Source: Planctomycetales bacterium | GTDB taxonomy: Bacteria; Planctomycetota; Phycisphaerae; SM23-33 | Length of the DNA stretch: 8,464 nt | Assembly (NCBI GenBank): GCA_030592655.1 | Contig: JAUVIQ010000141.1 | Coordinates: 1-8,464 of the forward strand | Direction: 5' to 3' | Shown: positions 1 through 6,757 of the stretch, in pieces | Layout: each line of letters starts with the position of its first letter | Position numbering within the stretch: position 1 is the first letter of the stretch | Translations under genes and position numbers: made by a program | Notes under the pieces: generated by a model | Told to the model about the DNA's origin: nothing | Databases searched by the model: none | Seen by the model: the letters and a program-made list of their open reading frames with translations, nothing else

Positions 1-1002
1 AAGAACGATATGCCCATCCAGCAGCGAGCGTGCGGCGTCGGCTACGGGGTCGTTCATGTCGTCGCCTTCGACGAGGACCGTCAGTACGCCTGTAATGCTT
101 CCCGTTTCGGTGCAGCCGAGGCGTTCGGTCAGTTTCGGAAGGAGCGTGAAGACGCTGGGGCAGTATCCCTTGGAGGCGGGCGGTTCACCCGCTGCCAATC
201 CTATCTCGCGCTGGGCCTGGGCGAAACGGGTCAGCGAATCCATCATGAACAGTACGTCATTACCCTTATCGCGGAAGTATTCTGCGATAGTAACCGCGGT
301 GAATACGCCTTTGACTCGCTGGATGGGTGAGGCATCGGCAGCGGCTACGATTACCACGCTTTTGGCAAGACCTTCGGGTCCCAGGGCTTCTTCGAGGAAT
401 TGGCGGACTTCTCTTCCGCGTTCGCCGATGAGCGCCATGACATTGACGTCGGCTGAACTGACTTGTGCGATCTCGCCGAGCAGCAGGCTTTTGCCTACGC
501 CGCTACCGGCGAAGATTCCGATCCTTTGGCCCTTTCCGCACGTCAACAACCCGTCGAATGAGCGGATACCGAACGACAGGGGTTCGGTAATCTTTTGTCG
601 GCTTAGAGGCGGCACCGACGCGCTGTCGAGCGGGCGCATTTCGCCGTCGCCGAGGGGTCCTTTACCGTCGAGAGGTCTTCCCAGTCCGTCGATTACCCTT
701 GACAGGATGTCCTCGCTCAACTTTATGTATCTTGGCGAAGAGCGTGTGATGACCATGTCGTTCGGCGCGATTCCGCCGATACCCTCCAGCGGAAGGAGGA
801 TGCAGTTTTCGTCGTTGAAGCCCACCACTTCCGCCAATACGCTCTTTCCGTCGGTCAGGCGAATTTCACACAACTGACCGATACCGACGGGTGGGCCTTT
901 GGATTCCACAACCATACCGGCTACGCGGACGACGGTCCCGCGATAGGGTATGGGATTGACCCGTTTCAGCCTGCTCGAAAATGTCTCAAGATCAACCAGC
1001 AT
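1..1002 (-). CDS. fliI: Flagellar export ATPase FliI, C-terminus beyond the left edge
   Basis: FliI is the cytoplasmic ATPase of the flagellar type III export apparatus; it hydrolyses ATP as a hexamer and helps feed rod, hook and filament subunits to the export gate. The 334 visible codons, translated from the minus strand, start MLVDLETFSSRL and stay open to base 1. Walker A is GIFAGSGVGKS (about residues 162-172), the GERGREV catalytic-glutamate loop is at 193-199, and Walker B is DVLFMMDS (249-256), followed by LTRFAQAQREIG. The N-terminal beta-barrel region (about 15-90) precedes the ATPase core. The family is usually 430-460 residues, so roughly the last 100 are missing. The ATG at 1002 lies 6 nt after the fliH stop, with GGAG inside the end of fliH as a Shine-Dalgarno 9 nt upstream. 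The normally conserved segment TRGYPPSVF reads SKGYCPSVF here (277-285). The F1-beta and Rho relatives are excluded by the FliI-type context and sequence. Confidence 0.97.
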   Translation of the reverse strand, partial: MLVDLETFSSRLKRVNPIPYRGTVVRVAGMVVESKGPPVGIGQLCEIRLTDGKSVLAEVVGFNDENCILLPLEGIGGIAPNDMVITRSSPRYIKLSEDILSRVIDGLGRPLDGKGPLGDGEMRPLDSASVPPLSRQKITEPLSFGIRSFDGLLTCGKGQRIGIFAGSGVGKSLLLGEIAQVSSADVNVMALIGERGREVRQFLEEALGPEGLAKSVVIVAAADASPIQRVKGVFTAVTIAEYFRDKGNDVLFMMDSLTRFAQAQREIGLAAGEPPASKGYCPSVFTLLPKLTERLGCTETGSITGVLTVLVEGDDMNDPVADAARSLLDGHIVL

Positions 1003-1008
1003 GGAACA

Positions 1009-1572
1009 TTACTCCGGGTTCTTCAGTGCCTGTGAGATTTCTTCCAATTGTCCGTCGATGGAGGATTCCACATCTCCACGCGAAGTTTTCAGCAGGCATC
1101 CGCCACGCTGAACTTTAGCGTCGGCCACGAAACTGACGGCGTTCTTGTCGCTCGCTTCATCAGACTCCCCAGCCTGTTCACAACGGGCGAGGTCGTCGGG
1201 GTGCAGATGTACGACGACGTCGGACCGGCTTGGGACGCGACTTAACGCTTCGGTAACGATTGGGTCGATCTGATGTCGATCCGCCTGAATTTCCTGCATA
1301 AGAACCTTTTTTGCTATCTCGATGGACAGGTCCACCAGTTTCTGCGGGGCTTCGGTGAGAAACTGTTCCCTGATTTCCTGAATTTCCCTGGCCGCTTTCT
1401 GCAGCGACTTGCGAGCGTTGCGGATTCCGTCCAGTTCGGCGTCGAGTTGCCCGGACGGTTCAGCAGTTTGCACTGCGTCGTTATCCCCGGACGTATCTCC
1501 GCAGCCGGAGCGCCCCGGTACTACGCTGACCGTTGATATTCGTCCTGGAAGTTGTATTTCCGGATAATCCAT
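1009..1572 (-). CDS. fliH: Flagellar export ATPase regulator FliH
   Basis: FliH binds the FliI N-terminus, restrains its ATPase activity and tethers it to the export gate and C-ring. The 187-residue product is shorter than the enteric protein (about 235). Residues 1-40 are low-complexity. Residues 43-75 are Glu/Lys/Arg/Gln-rich and look like a helical stalk or coiled coil. The C-terminal half carries the family signature: LSIEIAKKVL (82-91), VVVHLHPDDL (119-128) and FVADAKVQRGGCLLKTSRG (148-166), ending with the QLEEISQAL helix. There is no tryptophan anywhere, so the N-terminal Trp pair used by Salmonella FliH to dock at the gate is absent. The ATG is 2 nt after the fliG stop; the nearest purine run, GAGGA, is about 16 nt upstream, which is too far for a good ribosome site, so translation probably depends on coupling to fliG. 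fliI follows after 6 nt. Confidence 0.93.
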   Translation of the reverse strand: MDYPEIQLPGRISTVSVVPGRSGCGDTSGDNDAVQTAEPSGQLDAELDGIRNARKSLQKAAREIQEIREQFLTEAPQKLVDLSIEIAKKVLMQEIQADRHQIDPIVTEALSRVPSRSDVVVHLHPDDLARCEQAGESDEASDKNAVSFVADAKVQRGGCLLKTSRGDVESSIDGQLEEISQALKNPE

Positions 1573-1574
1573 CG

Positions 1575-2612
1575 TTAATTCTGATTTTCCTCGAACTGCA
1601 ATTCACCTTTGGTATTCATTTCTCGCATCGCTTCGAGGATGTCTTCCCTTGCCTGTTCGATTTCGTCTGTTTTCGGCGACGAGAGCAGTTCTGCCTCCTC
1701 ATCGAGCATTGCCTTGGCGCGTTCGGAGATATTGTTTTTTATCTTTGAGGCGATTTGCGTGTCCGCATCGACGAGCGCGAGGGCGAGTTTGCGTGAGTCC
1801 GCCGATCGCAACGCTTCCTGCAGCGGACGTTCGGCCACGAGGGGTATGTCTTCCCATATCACCATCAGTTTCTGAACCTCGCCGGCATCTTCGCTGTTCC
1901 GTTCCGTGAGGGATTTCGTCAGTCCATCGCGTGCCTCGACTTCCAGACCTCGAAGCAGGACGGCTACTTTTCTTAATTGCTGTTGACGGTGTTCGTCGTC
2001 AGCGCCTGCATCGGCGGCGACGGGTTCCGCCTGGGCGGCGGCTTTTGCGGCGGCCTGGGCGGCTTCGGCCAGGCGGGATTGCACTATTCCGGCAATACGC
2101 AACTTCGCCTTCTGGGACACTCCCTGCCCGCCTGCCATGCTTTGAACCGCCTGGGCGCGAATGTCTTCTTCCAGCAGTCCCAGCAGTTCGGTGCTTTTCT
2201 TTGCCGGTAATTCCGACAACACCACCGAAACCACCTGCGGCGACTCGCCCGCCAGCGCCTTGGCGATACCCGCAACTTCAGCCGAGCGCATGTCACGGAA
2301 CGGATCGCGCACCTTGAGACGTTCGCCGACCTGGACGAGGACTTCGGCCGATTTCTGTTCGCCGAGGATGATCTTCAGTATCTCGCCGGCGAATTTCTCT
2401 TTACCCACCGATTTGCTTTTCCCGTAGAGCAGTCCGAAGAACTCGCGTATCGGTTCGGTTGGGGCTGCCTGGTCGCTTTGTCCGAGATACGCCAGTTCGG
2501 CGGCGACCTCGGTGAGCATATCGGGACTGGCCGACCGGAGCAGTTCAGCCGCTGTCGGCGGGTCGAGTGTCGTCAATAAAACTGCCGCTTTTTGCGCACC
2601 GCTCAATGCCAC
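1575..2612 (-). CDS. fliG: Flagellar motor switch/rotor protein FliG (GTG start)
   Basis: FliG sits on the cytoplasmic face of the MS ring, joins FliF to the C-ring and takes torque from the stator. The 345-residue protein (family about 330-345) has the N-terminal FliF-binding domain beginning with LSGAQKAAVLLTTL (3-16) and a middle armadillo-like domain (about 105-180). An Ala-rich linker runs 182-200. The C-terminal domain has WEDI (253-256), the torque helix around 259-281 and a final AREDILEAMREMNTKGEL segment (321-338). The usual EHPQ of the middle domain reads ESPQ (123-126), and the usual MFXF hinge reads MVIW (250-253). Torque-helix charges are partly kept (E261, R262, R269, D272, R274, K275). 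The start codon is GTG directly abutting the fliF stop (TAAGTG), with a strong AAAGGAGG 7 nt upstream; an in-frame stop just before it excludes a longer protein. fliH follows after 2 nt. Confidence 0.96.
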   Translation of the reverse strand: MALSGAQKAAVLLTTLDPPTAAELLRSASPDMLTEVAAELAYLGQSDQAAPTEPIREFFGLLYGKSKSVGKEKFAGEILKIILGEQKSAEVLVQVGERLKVRDPFRDMRSAEVAGIAKALAGESPQVVSVVLSELPAKKSTELLGLLEEDIRAQAVQSMAGGQGVSQKAKLRIAGIVQSRLAEAAQAAAKAAAQAEPVAADAGADDEHRQQQLRKVAVLLRGLEVEARDGLTKSLTERNSEDAGEVQKLMVIWEDIPLVAERPLQEALRSADSRKLALALVDADTQIASKIKNNISERAKAMLDEEAELLSSPKTDEIEQAREDILEAMREMNTKGELQFEENQN

Positions 2613-4175
2613 TTATGCGCCTCCTTTATCGGAATTCACCCAACTGAGAAACAGACGCTTTACTTCTTCGGGGTTTTCCTGAAGGGCGTTGGTAATCTGC
2701 GCCTTCAGGAGTTCGGCGTTGGCTTCATGCGACGCTCCCGGAAGCAGGTTCCCGCCGCCGGCCTGACCGGCAAGGGCGCCTGTGGCGATGCCAAGCGCAG
2801 CGCCCTGACCTTCGGCGGCACCGGCTTCGGCGTCCGTCTTTTTCTTCTTTCCACGGAACATCTTCAGAACCAGCAAGGCCCCTATAACCAGGATTCCCAG
2901 CGAGAAACGCCTTGCCATATCGAGCAGGAAACCGGGCGTGAACATCCCGCCGTCCTCTTCGGGCATCTGGAGCGATTCCGCCATAGCAGCCTGCGGGAAC
3001 GTCGTCGATACCACCTTGAGGGTATCGGTTGTTTTCAGTCCTATGGCGTTTCGGATAATCTCTTCGACGTCCTTGATCTTGAGCATCGCAGCCGGTGCGC
3101 TTTCGTCGCCCTCGGCCTTTTTCGGGGGCGATAAATCGACGAACGCCGCCACCGTCAGGGACTTTACCTGTCCCGGAAGGTCTGTTGTCTGCTTGACGAC
3201 AGAGCCGACCTTGTATTGGGTAACGATGTTTTCTTCGGTGGTCTTGATGCCGCCTTTTGCCTCAGCGCCGGCCGCTACGCCTACCGGGACGGATGATTTA
3301 CTTTTTATCTCCTCTTTGTCGAGTATCTTGACCGGATCGTATTTTTCGCTTCTTTCGTCGGTTCTATTGGTTTCGATAACGGCATCGACGCGGACTGAAG
3401 CGCGGTTCGGACCCAGCGCCGCTGCCAGCATGTCTTCTGCCTTTCCGGAGAGGTAATCTTCGACTCTGCTTTTGTAGTCGAGGAAGTTACCGGCCTTACC
3501 GGCCAGTTCATCTTTGACGCCCTCGCCGGAGAGCAGTTTGCCCTTATCGTTCACGACGACCACTTTTTCGGGTAGAAGTCCTTCGACGCCTCCGGCTACG
3601 AGGTGTATGATTGCGGCGATATTGGAAGGCGTCATTCTCCATCCCGGTTTCGTTCGCAGTGCGACGGTGGCAGAGGCTGTGCTTTTCTGTCCGGCGAAGA
3701 GAGTGGCTTCGGGTTTGACTATATGCACCCTCGCCATTGAGACGCCTTCGAGTAGTTGGATGGTTTTCGCCAGTTCGCCTTCGACGGCGCGTATGTAGTT
3801 GATTCGTTCCTTGAACGGGCTGGTTCCGATTTTGCTGTCATCGAGTATCTGGTATCCCTTTGCCTGACCTTCGGGTAGTCCCGCCGACGCCATTGTCAGT
3901 CTGAGCGAATAGACCTTTTCGGACGGAACGTTGACGGTGGTTCCGCCGCCGGTCAGTTCATATTGCACACCGGCGTCGCGGACCTTATCGACGACCTTGG
4001 CGGCGTCTTCGGGTGTCAGTCCACTGTAAAGCATGGCCATATCCGGTTTGCGCGCCCATCCGACCATAAGTGCGGCGGCCCCGCCGCAGGCCAGAAGGAT
4101 CGTCAAAAGCAACACGCGATGGATCAGGCTCGTGCGTTCCCATATCTGCTTGAAATTTTGAATTGCCTGTGCCAC
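2613..4175 (-). CDS. fliF: Flagellar MS-ring protein FliF (GTG start)
   Basis: FliF forms the MS ring in the inner membrane, the platform for rod, export gate and rotor. The 520-residue protein is near the usual 530-570. It has a first membrane segment at about 20-40 (HRVLLLTILLACGGAAALMV) and a YscJ/FliF ring-building region from about 45 to 215, including MLYSGLTPEDAAKVVDKV, PFKERINYIRAVEGELAKTI and ARVHIVKP. A periplasmic FliF C domain runs to about 395, and a second membrane segment covers about 422-439, followed by a basic stop-transfer RGKKKK. A Gly/Ala-rich cytoplasmic linker leads to the FliG-binding tail (487-513, with NPEEVKRLFLSWV). The start is GTG with AAGGTGA upstream; an in-frame TGA two codons before it means no longer start is possible. 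fliE lies 76 nt upstream and fliG begins immediately at the stop. Confidence 0.96.
   Translation of the reverse strand: MAQAIQNFKQIWERTSLIHRVLLLTILLACGGAAALMVGWARKPDMAMLYSGLTPEDAAKVVDKVRDAGVQYELTGGGTTVNVPSEKVYSLRLTMASAGLPEGQAKGYQILDDSKIGTSPFKERINYIRAVEGELAKTIQLLEGVSMARVHIVKPEATLFAGQKSTASATVALRTKPGWRMTPSNIAAIIHLVAGGVEGLLPEKVVVVNDKGKLLSGEGVKDELAGKAGNFLDYKSRVEDYLSGKAEDMLAAALGPNRASVRVDAVIETNRTDERSEKYDPVKILDKEEIKSKSSVPVGVAAGAEAKGGIKTTEENIVTQYKVGSVVKQTTDLPGQVKSLTVAAFVDLSPPKKAEGDESAPAAMLKIKDVEEIIRNAIGLKTTDTLKVVSTTFPQAAMAESLQMPEEDGGMFTPGFLLDMARRFSLGILVIGALLVLKMFRGKKKKTDAEAGAAEGQGAALGIATGALAGQAGGGNLLPGASHEANAELLKAQITNALQENPEEVKRLFLSWVNSDKGGA
2620..2627 (-). promoter_or_regulatory. Ribosome binding site of fliG
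   Basis: AAAGGAGG lies in the last codons of fliF, 7 nt before the GTG at 2612. It is the strongest Shine-Dalgarno in the window and fixes the GTG start, because the codon immediately upstream is the fliF stop. A strong site here fits the need to make FliG in stoichiometric proportion to FliF. Confidence 0.85.
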
Positions 4176-4181
4176 TGGTTT

Positions 4182-4188
4182 TCACCTT
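4182..4188 (-). promoter_or_regulatory. Ribosome binding site of fliF
   Basis: AAGGTGA precedes the GTG at 4175 by 6 nt. Its last three bases are an in-frame TGA, so the GTG is the earliest start the frame allows. This makes FliF the first of two consecutive genes with GTG starts. Confidence 0.7.
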
Positions 4189-4208
4189 AAAAAGCTTTCA
4201 GCATTCCA

Positions 4209-4223
4209 CGTAGTGGTGCTACG
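4209..4223 (-). other. Possible small hairpin in the fliE-fliF gap
   Basis: CGTAG and CTACG form a perfect 5-bp inverted repeat around the loop CACCA in the transcript. It sits just downstream of the larger stem at 4227-4253 and upstream of the fliF ribosome site. A run of five U follows only after about 15 nt, too far to act as a terminator. Functional status is unknown. Confidence 0.25.
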
Positions 4224-4226
4224 CAC

Positions 4227-4253
4227 AGCGGTCAGCATTTAGTACTGATCGCT
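4227..4253 (-). other. Possible stem-loop at the fliE stop codon
   Basis: In the transcript, AGCGATCAG and CTGACCGCT flank a 9-base loop. Eight of nine positions pair, with one A-C mismatch. The stem begins inside the fliE TAG stop. No U-run follows directly, so it is not a standard intrinsic terminator. It could be an mRNA processing or stability element between fliE and fliF, or chance. Confidence 0.35.
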
Positions 4254-4563
4254 ATATTTGCATATTCAATGTCTGCTTGTAGGCTTCGATGACCTTGTTT
4301 CTCACGCCGATCAGCAGTTTGAAACTCATATCCGCCTTGGCAGTAGCAGCCACTACCGACATTATGTCCTGATTTTTACCGGTAAGCAGTTCCCCGACAG
4401 CGTTCGCCGAGGTCTGCTGGTCGGTGTTGACCTGGTCGATACAGCCTTTCAGCGCCTTGTCGAAACCCGCCGGCGAGGCTGATGACGCCTTCCCGTCGGA
4501 GCCGGAGATATTCTGCGTAAAATTCGTCGGGATCGGTCCGTTGATAGGAGTTATTCCTGGCAT
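4252..4563 (-). CDS. fliE: Flagellar hook-basal body adaptor FliE
   Basis: FliE links the MS ring to the proximal rod and is one of the first substrates exported. The 103-residue product matches the family length (about 100-110). Its N-terminus is Pro/Asn/Ser-rich and disordered-looking. The C-terminal half has the conserved pattern IMSVVAATAKADMSFKLLIGVRNKVIEAY (67-95), ending NMQI, equivalent to the family consensus with RNKxxxAY. There is no cleavable signal, as expected for a type III substrate. The ATG follows the flgC stop by 15 nt, with GAGG 8 nt upstream of the start. The gene ends in TAG, overlapping a potential stem-loop, and is followed by the largest gap in the operon before fliF. 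Confidence 0.94.
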   Translation of the reverse strand: MPGITPINGPIPTNFTQNISGSDGKASSASPAGFDKALKGCIDQVNTDQQTSANAVGELLTGKNQDIMSVVAATAKADMSFKLLIGVRNKVIEAYKQTLNMQI

Positions 4564-4578
4564 CTGTATTTCCTCGAA

Positions 4579-4989
4579 TTATTTCAGCAACTCGATTGCT
4601 ATGTTCACCATTTCTTCGTATCGCTTCAGAACGGCGGCGTTTGCCTGGTAGGCCCTGCTTGCCGTTATCATGTTTATCATCTCGACGGGAAGGTCCACAT
4701 TGGGCATCATCACGTATCCTTCCTTGTCGGCTTCGGGGTGTCCGGGTTGATGGACGCGTCTGAAGTTGGTCAGCATATCGGCTGCGATTTGGTCCACCGT
4801 TACGCCGCCGATACCTTCGTCGGTTGACAGGATGACTTCCATCCGGCGGTAGGGTTCGCCCGAAGGCGTCTTCGTCGTATTCGAGTTGGCGATGTTGCCG
4901 GCGATGACGTTCATGCGGGTCGTTTCCGCCCGCAGACCCGATACCGCGATATCAATCGGATTTATATTTGATATTCCGTTGACGCTCAT
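4579..4989 (-). CDS. flgC: Flagellar proximal rod protein FlgC
   Basis: FlgC is a proximal rod subunit in the periplasmic drive shaft, exported by the flagellar type III system. All family landmarks are present in 136 residues (usual about 134-140). The N-terminal rod signature is SGLRAETTRMNVIAGNIANSNTT (17-39), followed by GEPYRRMEV (44-52). The conserved central block has PGHPEADKEGYVMMPNVDLPVEM (82-104), then the C-terminal helix MITASRAYQANAAVLKRYEEM. The ATG start is supported by AGAGGTGG 7 nt upstream and lies 23 nt after flgB. It is encoded between flgB and fliE, the partners it assembles with. I see nothing unusual in it. Confidence 0.96.
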   Translation of the reverse strand: MSVNGISNINPIDIAVSGLRAETTRMNVIAGNIANSNTTKTPSGEPYRRMEVILSTDEGIGGVTVDQIAADMLTNFRRVHQPGHPEADKEGYVMMPNVDLPVEMINMITASRAYQANAAVLKRYEEMVNIAIELLK

Positions 4990-5012
4990 CTTTTATCCAC
5001 CTCTGGCTATGG

Positions 5013-5366
5013 TTAATGTATGGCCAATTCCATTTTTTTGTACGTGTTTGCAAGAAGTCGCATATAGGTCTTATACATTGCGCTGTTTTTGATCATCTCG
5101 CCGACTTCCATTTCAAGGTTCACGTCATTACCGTTGGCATCGACTGGTGTGTTTTCAGGCCTGAGGAACTCCGACGCAATCTCATCCAGATTGATTTTCC
5201 GTCCGTCGGCGATTGCTTCGGCGAGGTGTTTTTCAAACTCCACAGCCATTCGTCGGTAGTTCGGCGTGTTGATGTTGGCGATATTATTGGCGATGGCTCT
5301 CTGCCTGGCGCTTGCGCCTTTCAGTGCGGCTTCGAGGTGTTCGGTGATAGTCGGAGGTTTTATCAT
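5013..5366 (-). CDS. flgB: Flagellar proximal rod protein FlgB
   Basis: FlgB is the most proximal rod subunit, contacting FliE at the MS ring. The 117-residue product (family about 115-140) has the N-terminal rod motif RQRAIANNIANINTPNYRRM (21-40), the FEKHLAEAI helix (44-52) and the Asn/Asp-rich NGNDVNLEMEVGEM segment (78-91). Its C-terminal helix is KTYMRLLANTYKKMELAIH. The ATG overlaps the stop of the upstream activator gene as ATGA, and GGAG lies 7 nt upstream. A short inverted repeat, CCGC-AAAAA-GCGG, reaches into this ribosome site and might modestly affect access to it. Overlap with the regulator implies that the two are translated from one mRNA. Confidence 0.95.
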   Translation of the reverse strand: MIKPPTITEHLEAALKGASARQRAIANNIANINTPNYRRMAVEFEKHLAEAIADGRKINLDEIASEFLRPENTPVDANGNDVNLEMEVGEMIKNSAMYKTYMRLLANTYKKMELAIH

Positions 5367-6757
5367 TTGATTTCTCCCGCTTTTTGCGGCCTGCGGCCTT
5401 GCCGTTCGTCAGCCTGACGATAACGACGTAGTTTTTCGCGTAGTGTCCGGTCGGTGATACCGAGCAATCGGGCGGCTTTGACCTGGTTCCGTTCGGTTCT
5501 GCGGAGCGCTTCGAGTATTGCCTGGCGTTCCAGTTCCGCCAGTTGCAGCGTGTCGGTCGGTCGGTCGGCGTTTTGGCGGATTTCATTCGTCAAAGTCGGC
5601 GTACCGTCCAGCGACAGCGTCGCTCCTTCGTTGAATATCAACGCGGCGCGAACGATATTGCGGAGTTGGCGGACGTTTCCGGGCCAATCGTATTGACTGA
5701 AAAACGTCATCATCTGCTTATCAAGTGCGGTAATTTTCCGACGGACTTCGCGTGCGTACAGGTTGACGAAATGCCATACCAGCGTGGTGATGTCTTCGGT
5801 TCTTTCGCGAAGCGGGGGAACGTGGATATGGACACCGCTGATTCGGTAGAACAGGTCCTGTCGGAATCGTCCCTTCCTGACTTCTTCGCCCAGGTCGCGG
5901 TTGGAGGTGCTGACGATTCGGACGTTGACACGGACGGTTTCGCTTCCGCCGAGACGCTCGAATTGTTGCTGTTCCAGCACTCGAAGCAGTTCCGCCTGGA
6001 GCCTCCGGGTCGTTTCGGACAGTTCATCCAGAAGCAGCGTACCTCCGTCAGCCCGCTCGAAAAGTCCCTTTTGGCGTTCATATGCGCCGGTGAACGCGCC
6101 TTTTTCGTGTCCGAAAAGTTCGCTTTCGAGCAGCGTTTCGCTCAAGGCTGCGCAGTTGATGTGAATGAAAGGTCCCCGCGAGCGATTGCTACGACGGTGG
6201 ATCAGTCCTGAAATAAGTTCTTTTCCGGTTCCGCTTTCACCGGTAATCAAAACCGGAACCGAGGTCGGGGCGACCTTCTCGGCCAGGTGGATCGACTGGA
6301 GGAATTTCTCGCTTTTACCGGCTATTTGATACCGTCGGGAGGCGTCTTCGTCGTCGGATGAAGCGGCGAGGTGAACCTGGTGGGCCGGAAGTAGCACGTC
6401 GAGCGTCGATTCGAGCGACTTGCGCCGAATCGGTTTTCTTATCAATTCCGTGCATCCTTCGTTCAGGGCGTCGCCGAGCAGGTCGGCTGATGCTTTGTCG
6501 CCGAATAGGATTACGGGAAGTTCGGGGAAGAGGTGTCTGGTTATTCGCAGCATCGCCGGCGCGTCGCCTTTTGCCGATAAGTCGCCCATGACGAGATCCC
6601 ATTGCCTGGTTTCGACTTTCGCAGCGGCTGAATCCATATCGCCGACGATGAGTCCGCGCACGTTCCTCTCTGCCAGCACCTCGTTGACGAGGCGGGTCGT
6701 TTCGGCGTCCGCTTTCGCGGCGACGATAAGCACGTTCATTCGCACAGGTTCAATCAT
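5363..6757 (-). CDS. Sigma-54-dependent activator with degenerate receiver domain (FleQ/NtrC-like)
   Basis: This 464-residue protein is a bacterial enhancer-binding protein that would remodel sigma-54 RNA polymerase with ATP. Residues 7-125 form a receiver-like fold in which the metal-binding acidic pair is replaced by A13-A14. The presumed acceptor D59 and the K108-P109 pair remain, but the switch Thr/Ser is G86. The AAA+ domain has Walker A GESGTGKE (173-180), the sigma-54 contact loop GAFTGA (220-225), Walker B TLLLDE (240-245) and the FRQDLFYR arginine-finger region (298-305). A Fis-type HTH covers about 424-446 (NQVKAARLLGITDRTLREKL). I chose the ATG at 6757 because it overlaps the upstream stop as ATGA; a longer reading would run back inside the upstream TPR gene, and an ATG at 6739 lacks a ribosome site. 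Its place directly before flgB suggests that it controls flagellar genes, possibly including its own operon. The exact orthologue (FleQ, FlrA, FlgR) cannot be assigned. Confidence 0.93.
   Translation of the reverse strand: MIEPVRMNVLIVAAKADAETTRLVNEVLAERNVRGLIVGDMDSAAAKVETRQWDLVMGDLSAKGDAPAMLRITRHLFPELPVILFGDKASADLLGDALNEGCTELIRKPIRRKSLESTLDVLLPAHQVHLAASSDDEDASRRYQIAGKSEKFLQSIHLAEKVAPTSVPVLITGESGTGKELISGLIHRRSNRSRGPFIHINCAALSETLLESELFGHEKGAFTGAYERQKGLFERADGGTLLLDELSETTRRLQAELLRVLEQQQFERLGGSETVRVNVRIVSTSNRDLGEEVRKGRFRQDLFYRISGVHIHVPPLRERTEDITTLVWHFVNLYAREVRRKITALDKQMMTFFSQYDWPGNVRQLRNIVRAALIFNEGATLSLDGTPTLTNEIRQNADRPTDTLQLAELERQAILEALRRTERNQVKAARLLGITDRTLREKLRRYRQADERQGRRPQKAGEIK

Noticed and set aside
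56..877. A 273-codon plus-strand open frame opposite fliI
   Set aside because: It is antisense to an unmistakable FliI. Its protein is Ser/Pro/Arg-rich with no recognisable domain, and no ribosome site or operon context supports it.
4193..4208. Possible -24/-12 (sigma-54) promoter before fliF: GG and GC with exact 10-nt spacing on the minus strand
   Set aside because: Only the GG and GC dinucleotides and a few flanking bases match. Transcription would begin about at the fliF ribosome site, leaving almost no leader. It is most likely chance.
4191..4223. Intrinsic terminator between fliE and fliF (hairpin at 4209-4223 followed by a T-run)
   Set aside because: The stem is only 5 bp and the run of five T begins about 15 nt later, just before the fliF ribosome site. 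Termination here would silence the essential downstream genes.
5543..6211. A 222-codon plus-strand open frame opposite the sigma-54 activator
   Set aside because: It lies wholly within the conserved AAA+ coding region on the other strand and has no recognisable motif; this is a codon-bias shadow.
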